NCBI RefSeq assembly: GCF_021245725.1
Contig: NZ_JAJGSX010000007.1
Location: forward strand, 1 to 64,000
Reading direction: 5' to 3'
Origin: Pseudonocardia sp. TRM90224
GTDB lineage: Bacteria; Actinomycetota; Actinomycetes; Mycobacteriales; Pseudonocardiaceae
Length of the DNA stretch: 64,000 nt
Below are positions 27,100 through 35,821 of the stretch, one piece after another. Position 1 is the stretch's first letter, and each line of letters begins with the position of its first letter. A program made the translations under genes and the position numbers. The notes beneath the pieces are model-generated. The model was not told where the DNA came from. It did no database searches and saw nothing but the letters and a program-made list of their open reading frames with translations.

Positions 27100-27534
27100 A
27101 TGACCACGTCGACAACGTCCGCCGCCGCCGTCTTGAAGGGCATGTACGCGGCAGAGGCCGAATACCTGGCCGCGGGCGGACCCGGAACGGCCTCGTTCAC
27201 CCCTCTCGCCCCGTTCTTCGCCCCCGATGTCGTTTTGCACCAGGCCGATTCCCTGCCCTACGGCGGGATCTGGCGCGGCCACGACGGTCTGGAGCGGTTC
27301 TTCCTCGCGATGAGCCGGACCTGGGGCGCCTTCGAGATGGTCGAGCAGGAGTTCCTCTCGCACTTTAGCCCGCTCGTCGTGCTCACCCAGGTGCGCGCCC
27401 GCGCTCGCGCCACGGGTCGTGAGCTCCAGTTCCCGATCCTGCAGACGATCACCGTCGAGAACGGGCGGATCAGCGAGATCCGCCCGTTCTACTGGGACGT
27501 CGCAGCGATCGCGGACGCCTGCTCCACCGCCTGA
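27100..27534 (+). CDS. SnoaL/NTF2-like protein
   Basis: A 144-residue single-domain protein of the NTF2-like cone fold: helices at the start (AAVLKGMYAAEAEYLA), then APFFAPDVVLHQADSLPYGGIWRGHDGLERFFLAMSRTW and a curved sheet ending IRPFYWDVAAIADAC. The motif PYGG-x-W-x-G and the terminal RPFYWD are typical for SnoaL-like proteins that act as isomerases, cyclases or binding proteins in secondary metabolism and detoxification. No catalytic assignment is possible. The gene stands between the truncated pair and the convergent DUF6493 gene, whose stop is 5 bases away. Confidence 0.85.
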   Translation: MTTSTTSAAAVLKGMYAAEAEYLAAGGPGTASFTPLAPFFAPDVVLHQADSLPYGGIWRGHDGLERFFLAMSRTWGAFEMVEQEFLSHFSPLVVLTQVRARARATGRELQFPILQTITVENGRISEIRPFYWDVAAIADACSTA

Positions 27535-27539
27535 CCCAG

Positions 27540-29942
27540 CTACCCCATGGCGGCGGCGAGCCGTTTCGCTTCGGCCACCACCCTGCTCGAGCCTCGTTTG
27601 GCCGCCACCGCGGCCACCCCCGGCACGTCGTGCCGAGGCCGCACCTGCTGGGCCAGCTCGACGGCGAGCGCGATCAGGTCGGCGAGGCCGGGCACGGGGT
27701 GCCCGGCGGCCGGATCGAGCAGCGTGGGCAGCGCGGCGGCGACGAGCCGCCAGATCTGCGGGGCGGCGCCGCCGAGCGCGGCGTCGCGCAGCGCCGGGAC
27801 CGCCCTGCCGAGGATGATCTCCCGCCGGGCGACCTGCCGGCCGAGGACCCCGCCGAGCGCCTCGCCGTCGAGCTGGTCGCGGGCGGCCAGGATCAGCACG
27901 GCGTCGACCGCGTACATGCGGTTCTCCGGGCCGGCGGCGCCGAAGCCGTAGCAGAGCGCCAGGTGCATCGCCTCGCCGATCGGCCCCTCGGCCTCGGCGA
28001 GCAGCGGAAGCACCGGATGTCCTCGTCCCAAGCGCTCGCTCGTGTCGAGCCGCAACGTGGGGAGCAGGTGGCCGGCGATCGCATCGCGATGCGCTGGCAG
28101 CAGGGCCGGCCAGCACGTCACCCACGGGGCGTCGTGCTGCCGGGCCGTGGTGTCGACGGCGCCGATCGGCCCGATCCGCGGCACGGCGGCGAGCAGCTGG
28201 CCCGCCTCCTGCGAGTGGTGCAGCCTGATCTCGACCGGATCGGTCGCAGGCACCCGCAACCGCGCGAGTGCAAGATCCGACGGCCACGGCTGCCAGCCCT
28301 CGGCAGCCGCCCGCCGCAACCGCTCGTCCAGGACATCGGGATCGATCAGCCCGCTGGTCGAGGTCGGGGTCGACACCAGCGCCGGCCGCGGCGAGCACGA
28401 CAACCCGACAGCGATCTCGTGCAGTCGCTCGATGATCGAACAGCTGGGCGGCCGGTCGCCGATGGAGTGCAGCTCGGCGGTCCAGTCCGAGCGCCGGCCC
28501 GGGTTGGCGAGGACGGTTGCCGGCACAGCGGCGGCGCGGACCACCACGGCGAGCGCGCTGAAGGGATGCCCCGGCACCTCGTCGTTCCACGTCGCGGGCG
28601 TGGGCTCCATCCACGCGTTCTTCGCGAACAGCGGCTCCAGCCCGGCGATCAGCCCCGGCCGATCACGATGGGCGAACGACACCAGCGCCGCGAGCACCCG
28701 TTCGAGCTGGATGGCGTCCTGGTTGTCGATCCACCGCCCGAGCATGGCGGTGAGCTCCCGCTGCAGCTCGTCGACCGTCTCGATCGGCACCACCGGACCG
28801 GGCGGTGTGAACACCGCTGCAGGGGCCACGGGAGCGGCCGGGACGTCGACGCCCAGCGCCGCCGCGAGGTCGGGCGCCAGCCCGGCTGCCTCCCGCAGCA
28901 CCTGCTCGCGGGCGGCCGGCGCGGCGCGCCCGACGTGCTCACGGACGAGGTCGACGGCGACCGCCTGCACGTCGGCGGTCTCGTGCCGGAACGCCGTGGT
29001 CGCGACGACGAGCAGCTCATCAAGATGTGCCGGCGCACGCGCGATGACCTCGGCGAGCCAGGCGAGCTGGGCCCGCACGAGCCGCTTCTCGGTGCGCGCG
29101 AGCAGGCGCCGGCTGGTCTCGTGGAACAGCTCGGTGTCGAGAGCGCCCGCGGCATCGAGGCGTTGCAGCAGCTCCTGGGCGCGACCGGCGACGGGCGAAT
29201 GGGCATCGGCCAGCAACGACACGTAGTCGCGGGCGCGGAGCGCGACCTCATCGAGGCTCGGTGCGAGCGCGTCGTGCAGCGCGAGGAAGCCGGTGACCTC
29301 ACCGGGCCGCCCGCCGCGCTGCAGCCGCGCGATGCTCGCATCGAGGACGGCCGGGCGGTCGAGCAGTCCGTCGCCGACCGACGCGACGATCGCGTCGCGC
29401 CACCACGGCGAGAGCCGCGCCCCGACGCCGTCGACGTCGAGCATCGGCAGCACGAGTGCGACCCGGCCGCGCTCGGCCAGCAGCCACTCGGGAGTGCCCT
29501 CCGCGGCGAGGTGCAACAGGAACCCGTCGCTCGTCGGGGCCGGGCAGCCGGACTCCTCGACCAGCGCCACCACGAGGCGGAACAGCCCCGGGCGGAGCTC
29601 GCGACCTGGGAGCCGCTCGGCGAGGCGCGCCGCCAGGTCGGGCAGCCACGGCACGGCACGTTCGCGTAGCACCTCCACGACTCGCGCGTTCTCCTCGTCG
29701 GGCTGGTTGCGCAGCAGCCACGCGGCTGCCGCGGCCGCCGGCAGGAGCGCAGCGCCCGCGACGGCGAGCCGGCCCCGCATCACCCAGCTGCCGGTGTCGC
29801 CCTTGCGGAGCTTCCGCTCATAGCCGACCAGCGCCTCGGCCAGCTCTCGCCGCCGCGCGGGGGTGAGTCCGCGCAGCGCCGCTGCCACCTCGGCCGGTCG
29901 GCCGGCCTCCAGCAGGCGCAGGAGGGTGTTCCACTCGGTCAT
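27540..29942 (-). CDS. DUF6493-like large helical-repeat protein
   Basis: An 800-residue, Leu/Ala-rich, mostly helical protein without obvious catalytic motifs. The start MTEWNTLLRLLEAGRPAEVAAALRGLTPARRRELAEAL resembles DUF6493 proteins, and the rest looks like HEAT/ARM-type helical pairs (for example LAWLAEVIARAPAHLDELLVVATTAF). It overlaps the SWIM zinc-finger gene upstream by 4 bases (ATGA), so it is translated in a coupled way. SWIM plus helical-repeat gene pairs occur across actinomycetes, sometimes near MoxR/VWA genes, none of which are present here. The pair may form a DNA- or protein-binding complex; its function is not known. I treat the family name as likely, not certain. Confidence 0.8.
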   Translation of the reverse strand: MTEWNTLLRLLEAGRPAEVAAALRGLTPARRRELAEALVGYERKLRKGDTGSWVMRGRLAVAGAALLPAAAAAAWLLRNQPDEENARVVEVLRERAVPWLPDLAARLAERLPGRELRPGLFRLVVALVEESGCPAPTSDGFLLHLAAEGTPEWLLAERGRVALVLPMLDVDGVGARLSPWWRDAIVASVGDGLLDRPAVLDASIARLQRGGRPGEVTGFLALHDALAPSLDEVALRARDYVSLLADAHSPVAGRAQELLQRLDAAGALDTELFHETSRRLLARTEKRLVRAQLAWLAEVIARAPAHLDELLVVATTAFRHETADVQAVAVDLVREHVGRAAPAAREQVLREAAGLAPDLAAALGVDVPAAPVAPAAVFTPPGPVVPIETVDELQRELTAMLGRWIDNQDAIQLERVLAALVSFAHRDRPGLIAGLEPLFAKNAWMEPTPATWNDEVPGHPFSALAVVVRAAAVPATVLANPGRRSDWTAELHSIGDRPPSCSIIERLHEIAVGLSCSPRPALVSTPTSTSGLIDPDVLDERLRRAAAEGWQPWPSDLALARLRVPATDPVEIRLHHSQEAGQLLAAVPRIGPIGAVDTTARQHDAPWVTCWPALLPAHRDAIAGHLLPTLRLDTSERLGRGHPVLPLLAEAEGPIGEAMHLALCYGFGAAGPENRMYAVDAVLILAARDQLDGEALGGVLGRQVARREIILGRAVPALRDAALGGAAPQIWRLVAAALPTLLDPAAGHPVPGLADLIALAVELAQQVRPRHDVPGVAAVAAKRGSSRVVAEAKRLAAAMG

Positions 29943-31261
29943 GACCGCCCCCTGACGATGTCGGCGGCGAGCACGTGCTGGCACTTGCCGCGGGTGCCCC
30001 GGTACTCCACCCACCACGTGCACGTGCACGAAGTGCCGCGCACGTGGTACTCGCGACCGGCCGCCGTCACCACGGCGGCGTCGCCCTCCAGCCGCACCGC
30101 ACCGGCCGTGACCAGGCTGTTCGCGTTGGCCAGCCGCGGATTGGCCGCCAGCGCGGCCTGGCCGTCGAACGGCAGCTCGCGGTGGAAGTGCGCCGACTCG
30201 GCCAGGTCGAACCCGACCCGGCCGGACGTGCCGAGCCGCGTGAGCGCCGCGCGGACGCGGGCTTCGGACAGCCCCGACCGTTGCGCCAGCTCGGCGATCT
30301 CGATGCGGGGCTCGAAGGTCAGCAACGAACCGACGAGCTCGGCGTCGCTCGCACCCTCGGGCGCGGTGAGCGCGTCGAGCACGGCGCCCTCCCCCGAGAG
30401 CCCCCTGCTGATCTCCGGGGAGAGCACCAGCACCATGCGCTGGTGGCCCAGGTCCAGCTCCCACGCGCTCACCGACGGCAACCGCCCGGGCGGCGCCGCC
30501 GGCCCGTACACCCGCATCGACCTGGCGTGCGGCAGCAACGGCCCGATCGCCTCCAGCCGATACGGCCCGGCCACGCAAACGGCACCGGCCGCGGGCCGCC
30601 CCGACAGCCGCAGCGTGCGACCCGCGGGGACCGCCCACATCGGTCCGCGCACGCCGCGCGGCAACGACCGGACGAACCGAACGGCATCCGCTCCGGCCAG
30701 CTCGGCGCGCAGGTCGAAGCCCGCCGTGATCACCTGGGTCTCGGCGAAGCCGCGCAGCCACCGCGACGGCAGCGGCACCTTGCGCTCCTCCACCGCGGTC
30801 TCGCGGGTGGTGACCACCATCCGGTCGGACCCCACGGAGACGTGCAGCGGGTCGCGGCCCACGACCCGCGAGAGCGCCCGCCGCAGCGGCTCGTTGACGT
30901 CGACGTTCGTCGTGCCCCGATCGACCACCTCACCGTCGAGCGCGCCGGACAGCACGTCGAGCCGCGCGTAGACACCGCAGCACCCGGAGAACGACTCGAA
31001 GCGCAAGCGGTCGCCCGAGCAGGTCACGACCGGGTCGAGCGACGCCCGCGCGGAAGGTTGGTAGTAGCGGGTGTGCGCCACCTTCGCCACCGCGAGCACC
31101 CCCTCCGCGGCGCTGGCCGGAAGCCGACCGCGGTAGAAGAACGGATGGACGCTCGGCCCGGTGAGCGCGGTGCCTCCGGACGTCGCGAGACCGACCGAGC
31201 GTGACCGCTCGCCGACCGTCGAACCGCTGCGATACCTGTACGTGTGAACGGCTGCCCCCAT
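29939..31261 (-). CDS. SWIM zinc-finger protein
   Basis: A 440-residue protein with a SWIM zinc finger at its very C-terminus, C-T-C then 12 residues then C-Q-H, followed by VLAADIVRGRS. Upstream are a winged-helix-like segment (IEIAELAQRSGLSEARVRAALTRLGTSGRVGFDL, about 100 residues before the finger) and an N-terminal part with VCVAGPYRLEAIGPLL. The finger plus wHTH suggests nucleic-acid or protein recognition. ATG 31261 is preferred; GTG 31285 is in frame. It overlaps the DUF6493-like gene by 4 bases and the two form an operon. Its upstream spacer holds a block of degenerate tandem repeats. Confidence 0.88.
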   Translation of the reverse strand: MGAAVHTYRYRSGSTVGERSRSVGLATSGGTALTGPSVHPFFYRGRLPASAAEGVLAVAKVAHTRYYQPSARASLDPVVTCSGDRLRFESFSGCCGVYARLDVLSGALDGEVVDRGTTNVDVNEPLRRALSRVVGRDPLHVSVGSDRMVVTTRETAVEERKVPLPSRWLRGFAETQVITAGFDLRAELAGADAVRFVRSLPRGVRGPMWAVPAGRTLRLSGRPAAGAVCVAGPYRLEAIGPLLPHARSMRVYGPAAPPGRLPSVSAWELDLGHQRMVLVLSPEISRGLSGEGAVLDALTAPEGASDAELVGSLLTFEPRIEIAELAQRSGLSEARVRAALTRLGTSGRVGFDLAESAHFHRELPFDGQAALAANPRLANANSLVTAGAVRLEGDAAVVTAAGREYHVRGTSCTCTWWVEYRGTRGKCQHVLAADIVRGRS

Positions 31262-31307
31262 GACCGTGACGGTACGACAGGGCACCGACAGTTACGGGCG
31301 AAGCAAG

Positions 31308-31437
31308 GAGTCCGCGTTCCGGAGCGGTGAGTCGACACTTCCAGCACGGTGAGTCGACACCATCGGCACGACGAGTCGACACTTCCAGCACGGCGAGTCC
31401 CACGTTCCAGCTGGCGAGTCCCACGTTTCGGTTTGGC
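31308..31437. repeat. six degenerate 21-22-base tandem repeats
   Basis: Units begin GAGTC and end GGT/GGC or similar: 31308-31328, 31329-31350, 31351-31372, 31373-31394, 31395-31415 and 31416-31437. Three share GAGTCGACAC, the last two share GAGTCCCACGTT; 31329-31350 and 31373-31394 differ only at the last base. The array fills the spacer between the SWIM and MarR starts. Confidence 0.75.
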
Positions 31438-31458
31438 GCGACGCCCACGCACTTTGCC

Positions 31459-31507
31459 TTGCCGACAGATACTCCGATCTCGTATAGTCCGATCTCGTGA
31501 AATACGA
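31459..31507 (+). promoter_or_regulatory. promoter and operator-like repeats of the MarR gene
   Basis: TTGCCG (31459-31464), an 18-base spacer and TATAGT (31483-31488) precede the GTG start by 8 bases, so the mRNA is probably leaderless. TCGTAT (31480-31485) and ATACGA (31502-31507) form an inverted repeat over the start codon, and CCGATCTCGT is repeated on both sides of the -10. The overlap suggests MarR autorepression. Confidence 0.5.
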
Positions 31508-31931
31508 AACGGTTGAACCTGACTGGTCCGCGCTGCTCGCGCTGCAGCGGGCAACACACGCCACGTTGCAGGTGCTCGCCGCCGAGCTCGTCGACCTGGA
31601 CCTGACGGCGTCCGAGGTCAACGCGCTGGCCAACCTCGCCGACGGACGCGGCCGGACGGTGTCGGAGCTCGGCGCAGCCGTCGGTGCCCGGCCGACGACG
31701 CTGACCAGCGTCCTGGACCGCCTCGAGCGACGAGGGCACGTCACCCGCGGTGCGCGGCCAGGGGATCGACGCGTGGTGATCATCGAACTGACGCCCTCGG
31801 GGGCTGCGGCAGCTGCCACGATCCGGACGGCCGTCGCCGACCTCGAGCGGCGCGCACTGGACGGTCTGCCAGCCGAGGCCGTGGCCGGGTTCCGGGCAGC
31901 GTTGCAGCGCCTCACCGAGGTGTCGTCATGA
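31497..31931 (+). CDS. MarR-family transcriptional regulator
   Basis: A 144-residue MarR protein. The first helix region ALLALQRATHATLQVLAAEL and the winged HTH DLTASEVNALANLADGRGRTVSELGAAVGARPTTLTSVLDRLERRGHVTRGARPGDRRVVIIELT (about residues 37-100, with the D-x-R wing) are complete, followed by the C-terminal dimer helix. Promoter repeats over the start support autoregulation. The stop overlaps the next start by 4 bases (ATGA), so it is co-expressed with a small unknown protein. Confidence 0.92.
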   Translation: MKYETVEPDWSALLALQRATHATLQVLAAELVDLDLTASEVNALANLADGRGRTVSELGAAVGARPTTLTSVLDRLERRGHVTRGARPGDRRVVIIELTPSGAAAAATIRTAVADLERRALDGLPAEAVAGFRAALQRLTEVSS

Positions 31932-32344
31932 GCCGCCAGGGCACGCCGGGGGTATTCGACGGAATGCTCGCCGAGGTGATGGCAGGCGCCGAGCGGTTCG
32001 GCCACCGCGAGCACGTCCACCTGACCTGGCTCGCCGTCCGGAGGTACGGAGTCCGCGGCGCCGTCGATGTCGTCAGCGCCGGCATCCGACGCACGGCGCG
32101 CTACGCGGGCAAACCGCAGAAGTACCACGCGACCATCAGCCGGGCCTGGGTGGAGCTGGTCGGATTCCACACGGCCGAACATCGAACGGCCGATTTCACG
32201 CAGTTCGTGGAGCGCGAGCCGGCATTGCTCGACAAACGGCTGCTCACCCGCTTCTACCGCCCCGCGACGCTGGCCGCGGCGCCCGCACGCAGCGGCTGGG
32301 TCGAGCCCGACCTCGCACCCTTCCCCTGGACCCACGATTCATGA
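31928..32344 (+). CDS. conserved hypothetical protein coupled to MarR
   Basis: A 138-residue soluble protein without known motifs. Visible blocks are FGHREHVHLTWLAVRRYGVRGA, KYHATISRAWVELVGFH and, at the end, EREPALLDKRLLTRFYRPATLAAAPARSGWVEPDLAPFPW. Similar small proteins with a His-rich start and a DK-LL-RFY end occur as single-domain hypotheticals in actinomycetes. The arrangement of conserved His, Lys and Trp could be a small-molecule site. It is translated together with the MarR regulator and may be its effector gene. I do not assign a function. Confidence 0.75.
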   Translation: MSRQGTPGVFDGMLAEVMAGAERFGHREHVHLTWLAVRRYGVRGAVDVVSAGIRRTARYAGKPQKYHATISRAWVELVGFHTAEHRTADFTQFVEREPALLDKRLLTRFYRPATLAAAPARSGWVEPDLAPFPWTHDS

Positions 32345-34027
32345 GCCGTGCTGCGGAACCGGTTGTCTTGGCCGCGCCAGCACATCCGCCACCCGCACGG
32401 CCACATATCCGTACCGGCCGGCCACGATCCGGTCGTCACGCACGTTCCAGTAGATGAAGTTGTAGGAATCCTGGTCGTCGAACATCTCCGGCGGGAACGG
32501 GATGAACGTGCCGTCGCCGGGGAAGTAGAGCGCGCCGACGTCACCGCTATCGAGGTTGCCGAACCTGAGCAGCAGCCCGTTCGCCGGTCCCGGTCGCACA
32601 CCCAGCACGTTCGTCCACGCCTCGACGTGGCGGCGCGGAACGCCGCCGCGGTGCATTTCGTACAGACCGGCCCCGGCACGGTAGAAGAAGCCGTCGTCAC
32701 CGGCCGGCGCGGACGTCCAGTCGTACGTGCGCCGAGCGCCCATGGCGAACGTCTTCGTGCACCCGGTCCCGGCCGGGTTCAGCTCGTACCCGTCGCCGTC
32801 CCAGATCAGCACGTCGCTACCGTCGGCGAGCCGCACCGAGCCGGTTTGCGGCGATTCCGCATCACCCAGGATGCTCTTCACGACCGCGGCCGGTTCGATT
32901 CCCGGGATCGGCTCCCATTCCCCCGACGGCCCGAGCCACAGCGGGCCGGGCAAGGGATCGCCGACCTCCATTCCGCCGAACCGGAGCAGGTGCGTCTTGA
33001 CCTCGTGCAGCACCACCGGACGGCCGCCCAGGAAATAGCACTCGTGCGCGTCGAGATCGGCCCCGTCCGGCCCTTTCGCCGGCAGGACGGTCGGCGGGTC
33101 GTCCGAGCCCTCGACGAGGATCGGGGTGAAGGCGCGTGGTCGGGCCCGGGTGTCGGTGGTCGAGAACGCGAGCCATCGCCCATTGCCATCGCGCGGGCGG
33201 TCGCGTGCCGCGGCCACCCAGAACTCGTCCCGCGCCAGGACGCAGCGCGGCGGCCAGACCGACAGGTCCCAGAGTTCGACCCGCGGTGTGCCGTCGCTGT
33301 GCGACATGCGGAAATCGTCGCCGACCACGTCGTCCAGGACGCTCGTGATGGGCGACATCGGCGCGGTCTCCACCTCTGTGGCAGGCATGCTGTCGGTGCC
33401 GAGATAGCTGGCCCACATCAGCGCGGGATCTCCCGGGAACTCGCCGGCGGCCGGCACTGCCAGATCCGTTGCTTCCCAATACGCCAGATCACGATCCACC
33501 GCGGCCCGCAGAACCGCCAGCATCCCGCGGTGGTCGCGCTGCCTTCCCTTCGACATCGACGCGACCTGGGCCTCGACCCAGGCGAGGACCCCGGGCACCT
33601 CGGCGGCCGGCACGAACAGACCGGCGGAGTAATTGCCGTTGAACGCGACGGGGAACCGGCCACGCAGTTCCGGTCGCGCAGCGATGAGCTCGTCGAAGAG
33701 GTCGTCCGGGCTGTAGGCGCCCCAGTGCGGGCAATCGTCCGGGAACACATCCCCCGGCCGCATCGCAAGGCTCAGCGCCAGCCCCCGCTCATACCGGTAC
33801 GGCAGCATCGAAGCGCTGAACATGACGGCCGCGACGCTGATCGCCCCAGCCGCCTCGTGCGGGTCCCCGGTACGCAACAACGAGCGGGTTTGCGCCCAAA
33901 CCTCGGCTGCGCCCGGATGCACGCGGTCGAGTGCGGTCTCGTCGTCGGACGTGCCCAGCAAACGCGGCACGAACGTCTCGCGGATCGCCTTCTCGTCGAC
34001 CAGGTGCAGCGTGCAGTCGTATCCCAC
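32339..34027 (-). CDS. large hypothetical protein (562 aa)
   Basis: A 562-residue soluble protein with no recognised domain. The start is GTG 34027, with GGGGGGA close upstream, giving VGYDCTLHLVDEKAIRETFVPRLLG, an opening seen in several actinomycete hypotheticals. The middle is helical (LADAVDR-like stretches around AVLRAAVDRDLAYWEATDLAVP), and the second half is rich in beta strands with repeated GGRPV/GDGTF/FGNLDSGDVGALYFPGDGTFIPFPPEMF segments, suggesting a beta-propeller or SMI1-like fold. Its 3 prime end overlaps the convergent small gene by 6 bases. It is divergent from a YezG-like gene, 73 bases away. Partnership of the two is possible but unproven. Confidence 0.75.
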   Translation of the reverse strand: MGYDCTLHLVDEKAIRETFVPRLLGTSDDETALDRVHPGAAEVWAQTRSLLRTGDPHEAAGAISVAAVMFSASMLPYRYERGLALSLAMRPGDVFPDDCPHWGAYSPDDLFDELIAARPELRGRFPVAFNGNYSAGLFVPAAEVPGVLAWVEAQVASMSKGRQRDHRGMLAVLRAAVDRDLAYWEATDLAVPAAGEFPGDPALMWASYLGTDSMPATEVETAPMSPITSVLDDVVGDDFRMSHSDGTPRVELWDLSVWPPRCVLARDEFWVAAARDRPRDGNGRWLAFSTTDTRARPRAFTPILVEGSDDPPTVLPAKGPDGADLDAHECYFLGGRPVVLHEVKTHLLRFGGMEVGDPLPGPLWLGPSGEWEPIPGIEPAAVVKSILGDAESPQTGSVRLADGSDVLIWDGDGYELNPAGTGCTKTFAMGARRTYDWTSAPAGDDGFFYRAGAGLYEMHRGGVPRRHVEAWTNVLGVRPGPANGLLLRFGNLDSGDVGALYFPGDGTFIPFPPEMFDDQDSYNFIYWNVRDDRIVAGRYGYVAVRVADVLARPRQPVPQHGS

Positions 34028-34100
34028 TTGTCCCCCCGGAATGAGCGCTGACCACATCCAACCATCCAGGACGTCACCACGAACCGATAGCGTCGGACCG

Positions 34101-34823
34101 GTGCTGTCACCGATCGAGCAGAACGAGCTCCTCACCGAGACCGCCGAACTGATGACGACCGTCATGCCGGACGCGTTTCGGATGGCGGAGCTGGACGGCA
34201 TCGTGCTCGCCGGCACGTCCCTCTACCGGCTGCGCGTAGACGAGGGCGACCCGGAGAAGATGCGGCGGGTCAGCATCCCCTACGGGCTCGACGAGAAGCT
34301 GCGCGAACTGCGGCGCGGGATGTACGACCCCGAGCCCGGCACCTGGTACAGCCTCCACCTCACGCTGTCCGGCGACGGCAGCTTCACCGTCGAGTACAAC
34401 TACGACGAACGCCCCGGCGCCTCGATCCTCGACGACGAGTTCACCAGGGACCTCGGCAATTTCCCCCGAGCCGAGGAGCACATCCCCGGGTGGCTGAAAG
34501 AGGTCATGGCCGGCGCGTCCAACACGTTCGGCTCGGTGCACGACGTGCCCGATCTGCCCGATCCCCACGTGATCGCGGAAGCGTTCCGGCACGCCGGATG
34601 GAGCACCGAGGTGAACGCCGACACCGAGTACACGCTCACCACCGACTGGGCCCGACTGACCACGATGAACACCTACCCGATCGTCAGGTTCAGCGGGCGG
34701 GTGGACCTCTCCAGGATCGCCGAGCTGGAGGCCGTGCTCGCGACCCTCGCTTGGCAGTCGGGGTTCGAGACCTACGACGACCGCGGGCAGCTGCTGACGG
34801 AGGTCGCCGTTCCGCGAACGTAG
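34101..34823 (+). CDS. YezG/DUF600-like immunity-type protein
   Basis: A 240-residue protein. The central stretch GTWYSLHLTLSGDGSFTVEYNYDERPGASILDDEFTRDLGNFPRAEEHIPGWLKEV matches the recurring pattern of YezG/DUF600 and related immunity proteins (a beta meander, then EYNYDE and the D-L-FPR-E-IP-W loop). The C-terminal 100 residues add a second small alpha/beta unit ending FETYDDRGQLLTEVAVPR. Such proteins often neutralise polymorphic-toxin nucleases or glycohydrolases, but no toxin gene is seen next to it, so it would be an orphan. GTG 34101 lies 7 bases after a -10-like TAGCGT (34088-34093). Family placement is moderately secure. Confidence 0.65.
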   Translation: MLSPIEQNELLTETAELMTTVMPDAFRMAELDGIVLAGTSLYRLRVDEGDPEKMRRVSIPYGLDEKLRELRRGMYDPEPGTWYSLHLTLSGDGSFTVEYNYDERPGASILDDEFTRDLGNFPRAEEHIPGWLKEVMAGASNTFGSVHDVPDLPDPHVIAEAFRHAGWSTEVNADTEYTLTTDWARLTTMNTYPIVRFSGRVDLSRIAELEAVLATLAWQSGFETYDDRGQLLTEVAVPRT

Positions 34824-34943
34824 GCGCCCACAAAAAGATCTTGAAAGATTTCTCGGCGGCGATGTCGAACGGCGGCGGGCCCGTTCGTGGCCATGGTGAG
34901 GGACCGGCAACCGCGCCGCTCCCCGCACCTGCCGGAGGCTCCC

Positions 34944-35366
34944 GTGTCCATCACCGTCCCCACCACCGCGCCCGCCACCACCGCCACCTCCCCCACCGTC
35001 GGCTCGCTGCTGCTGGCCGGCTCGGCAGCCACCGTCGCCGCGGCGGTCACCACCGCCCTCGTCGCCGCCGCGGGCGAGGCGATCGGCGTCAGCACGGCCA
35101 TCTCCGGCCAGCCGATCCCGGCGTCCGGGTTCGCCGTCATGACGGCGATCTTCTCCGTGCTCGGACTGGTCGTCGCCGCAGGGCTGCGCCGGTTCGCCCG
35201 CCGGCCGCGCACCGCGTGGATCCGCACCTCCGTCGCGCTCACCGTGCTGTCGTTCGTTCCCGATGTGCTCGTCGACGCCTCGATCTCGACCAAGGTGTTC
35301 CTGATGCTGACGCACGTCGTCGCGGCTGCCATCGTGATCCCCGCCGTCGCACGTCGGCTGTCCTGA
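34944..35366 (+). CDS. DUF6069-like four-helix membrane protein
   Basis: A 140-residue membrane protein starting at GTG 34944 (GGAGG six bases upstream). After a Thr/Pro/Ala-rich N-terminal tail come four hydrophobic segments: SLLLAGSAATVAAAVTTALV, ASGFAVMTAIFSVLGLVVAAGL, WIRTSVALTVLSFVPDVLVD and FLMLTHVVAAAIVIPAVA. The layout, with an Asp in segment 3 and His in segment 4, matches DUF6069, a family of unknown role. It is 23 bases upstream of a YciI gene; these two are often neighbours in actinomycetes and may be co-transcribed. Confidence 0.75.
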   Translation: MSITVPTTAPATTATSPTVGSLLLAGSAATVAAAVTTALVAAAGEAIGVSTAISGQPIPASGFAVMTAIFSVLGLVVAAGLRRFARRPRTAWIRTSVALTVLSFVPDVLVDASISTKVFLMLTHVVAAAIVIPAVARRLS

Positions 35367-35388
35367 CCCCGAACGAGGAGCGATCGCC

Positions 35389-35736
35389 GTGCACTTCCTG
35401 CTTGGCGTCCTGAACGACGAGAGCGTGCCCCAGCCCACGGGCGCCGACCTCGACACACAGATGGCCCAGATCGACGCCGTCAACGAAGACATGAAGGCGA
35501 AAGGGATCTGGGTGTTCGGCGGCGGACTCATGACGTCCGACCGGGCCGCTGTCGTCCGCGATCAGAGCGGCGTCGTCACGACGACCGACGGGCCGTTCGC
35601 CGAGACGAAGGAGCAACTCGGCGGGTTCTGGGTCATCGAGGTGCCCGACCGCGACGCGGCGCTGGCCTGGGCCGGACGGTGTGCGGTGGCGTGCTGGGGA
35701 CCGATCGAGGTCCGCCCGTTCATAGGCCTCGCCTGA
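35389..35736 (+). CDS. YciI-family protein
   Basis: A 115-residue YciI (DGPF-type) protein: VHFLLGVLNDESVPQPTGADLDTQMAQIDAVNEDMKAKGIWVFGGGLM, then VRDQSGVVTTTDGPFAETKEQLGGFWVIEVPDRDAALAWA. The TDGPFAETKE motif and the ferredoxin-like alpha+beta fold identify it. Such proteins accompany ECF sigma factors and dehalogenase-type enzymes and may bind or hydrolyse small molecules; in vivo role is open. A GAGGAG ribosome-binding site lies upstream of the GTG. Probably in one unit with the DUF6069-like gene. Confidence 0.92.
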   Translation: MHFLLGVLNDESVPQPTGADLDTQMAQIDAVNEDMKAKGIWVFGGGLMTSDRAAVVRDQSGVVTTTDGPFAETKEQLGGFWVIEVPDRDAALAWAGRCAVACWGPIEVRPFIGLA

Positions 35737-35821
35737 GCCCTTTCAGGTGCTGGTGGCGAACCCCACGACGTCGTCGATCCGGCCGGAAAGGATGATCTTC
35801 ACCATGGCGGGAACCGTCCGG

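Noticed and set aside
31308..31437. CRISPR array
   Set aside because: The repeats are contiguous, degenerate and have no spacers, and no cas gene is present.
35743..35805. 20-codon minus-strand frame starting MVKIILSGRIDDVV
   Set aside because: Protein-like but too short, without a good ribosome-binding site and without a recognised family; possibly a gene remnant.
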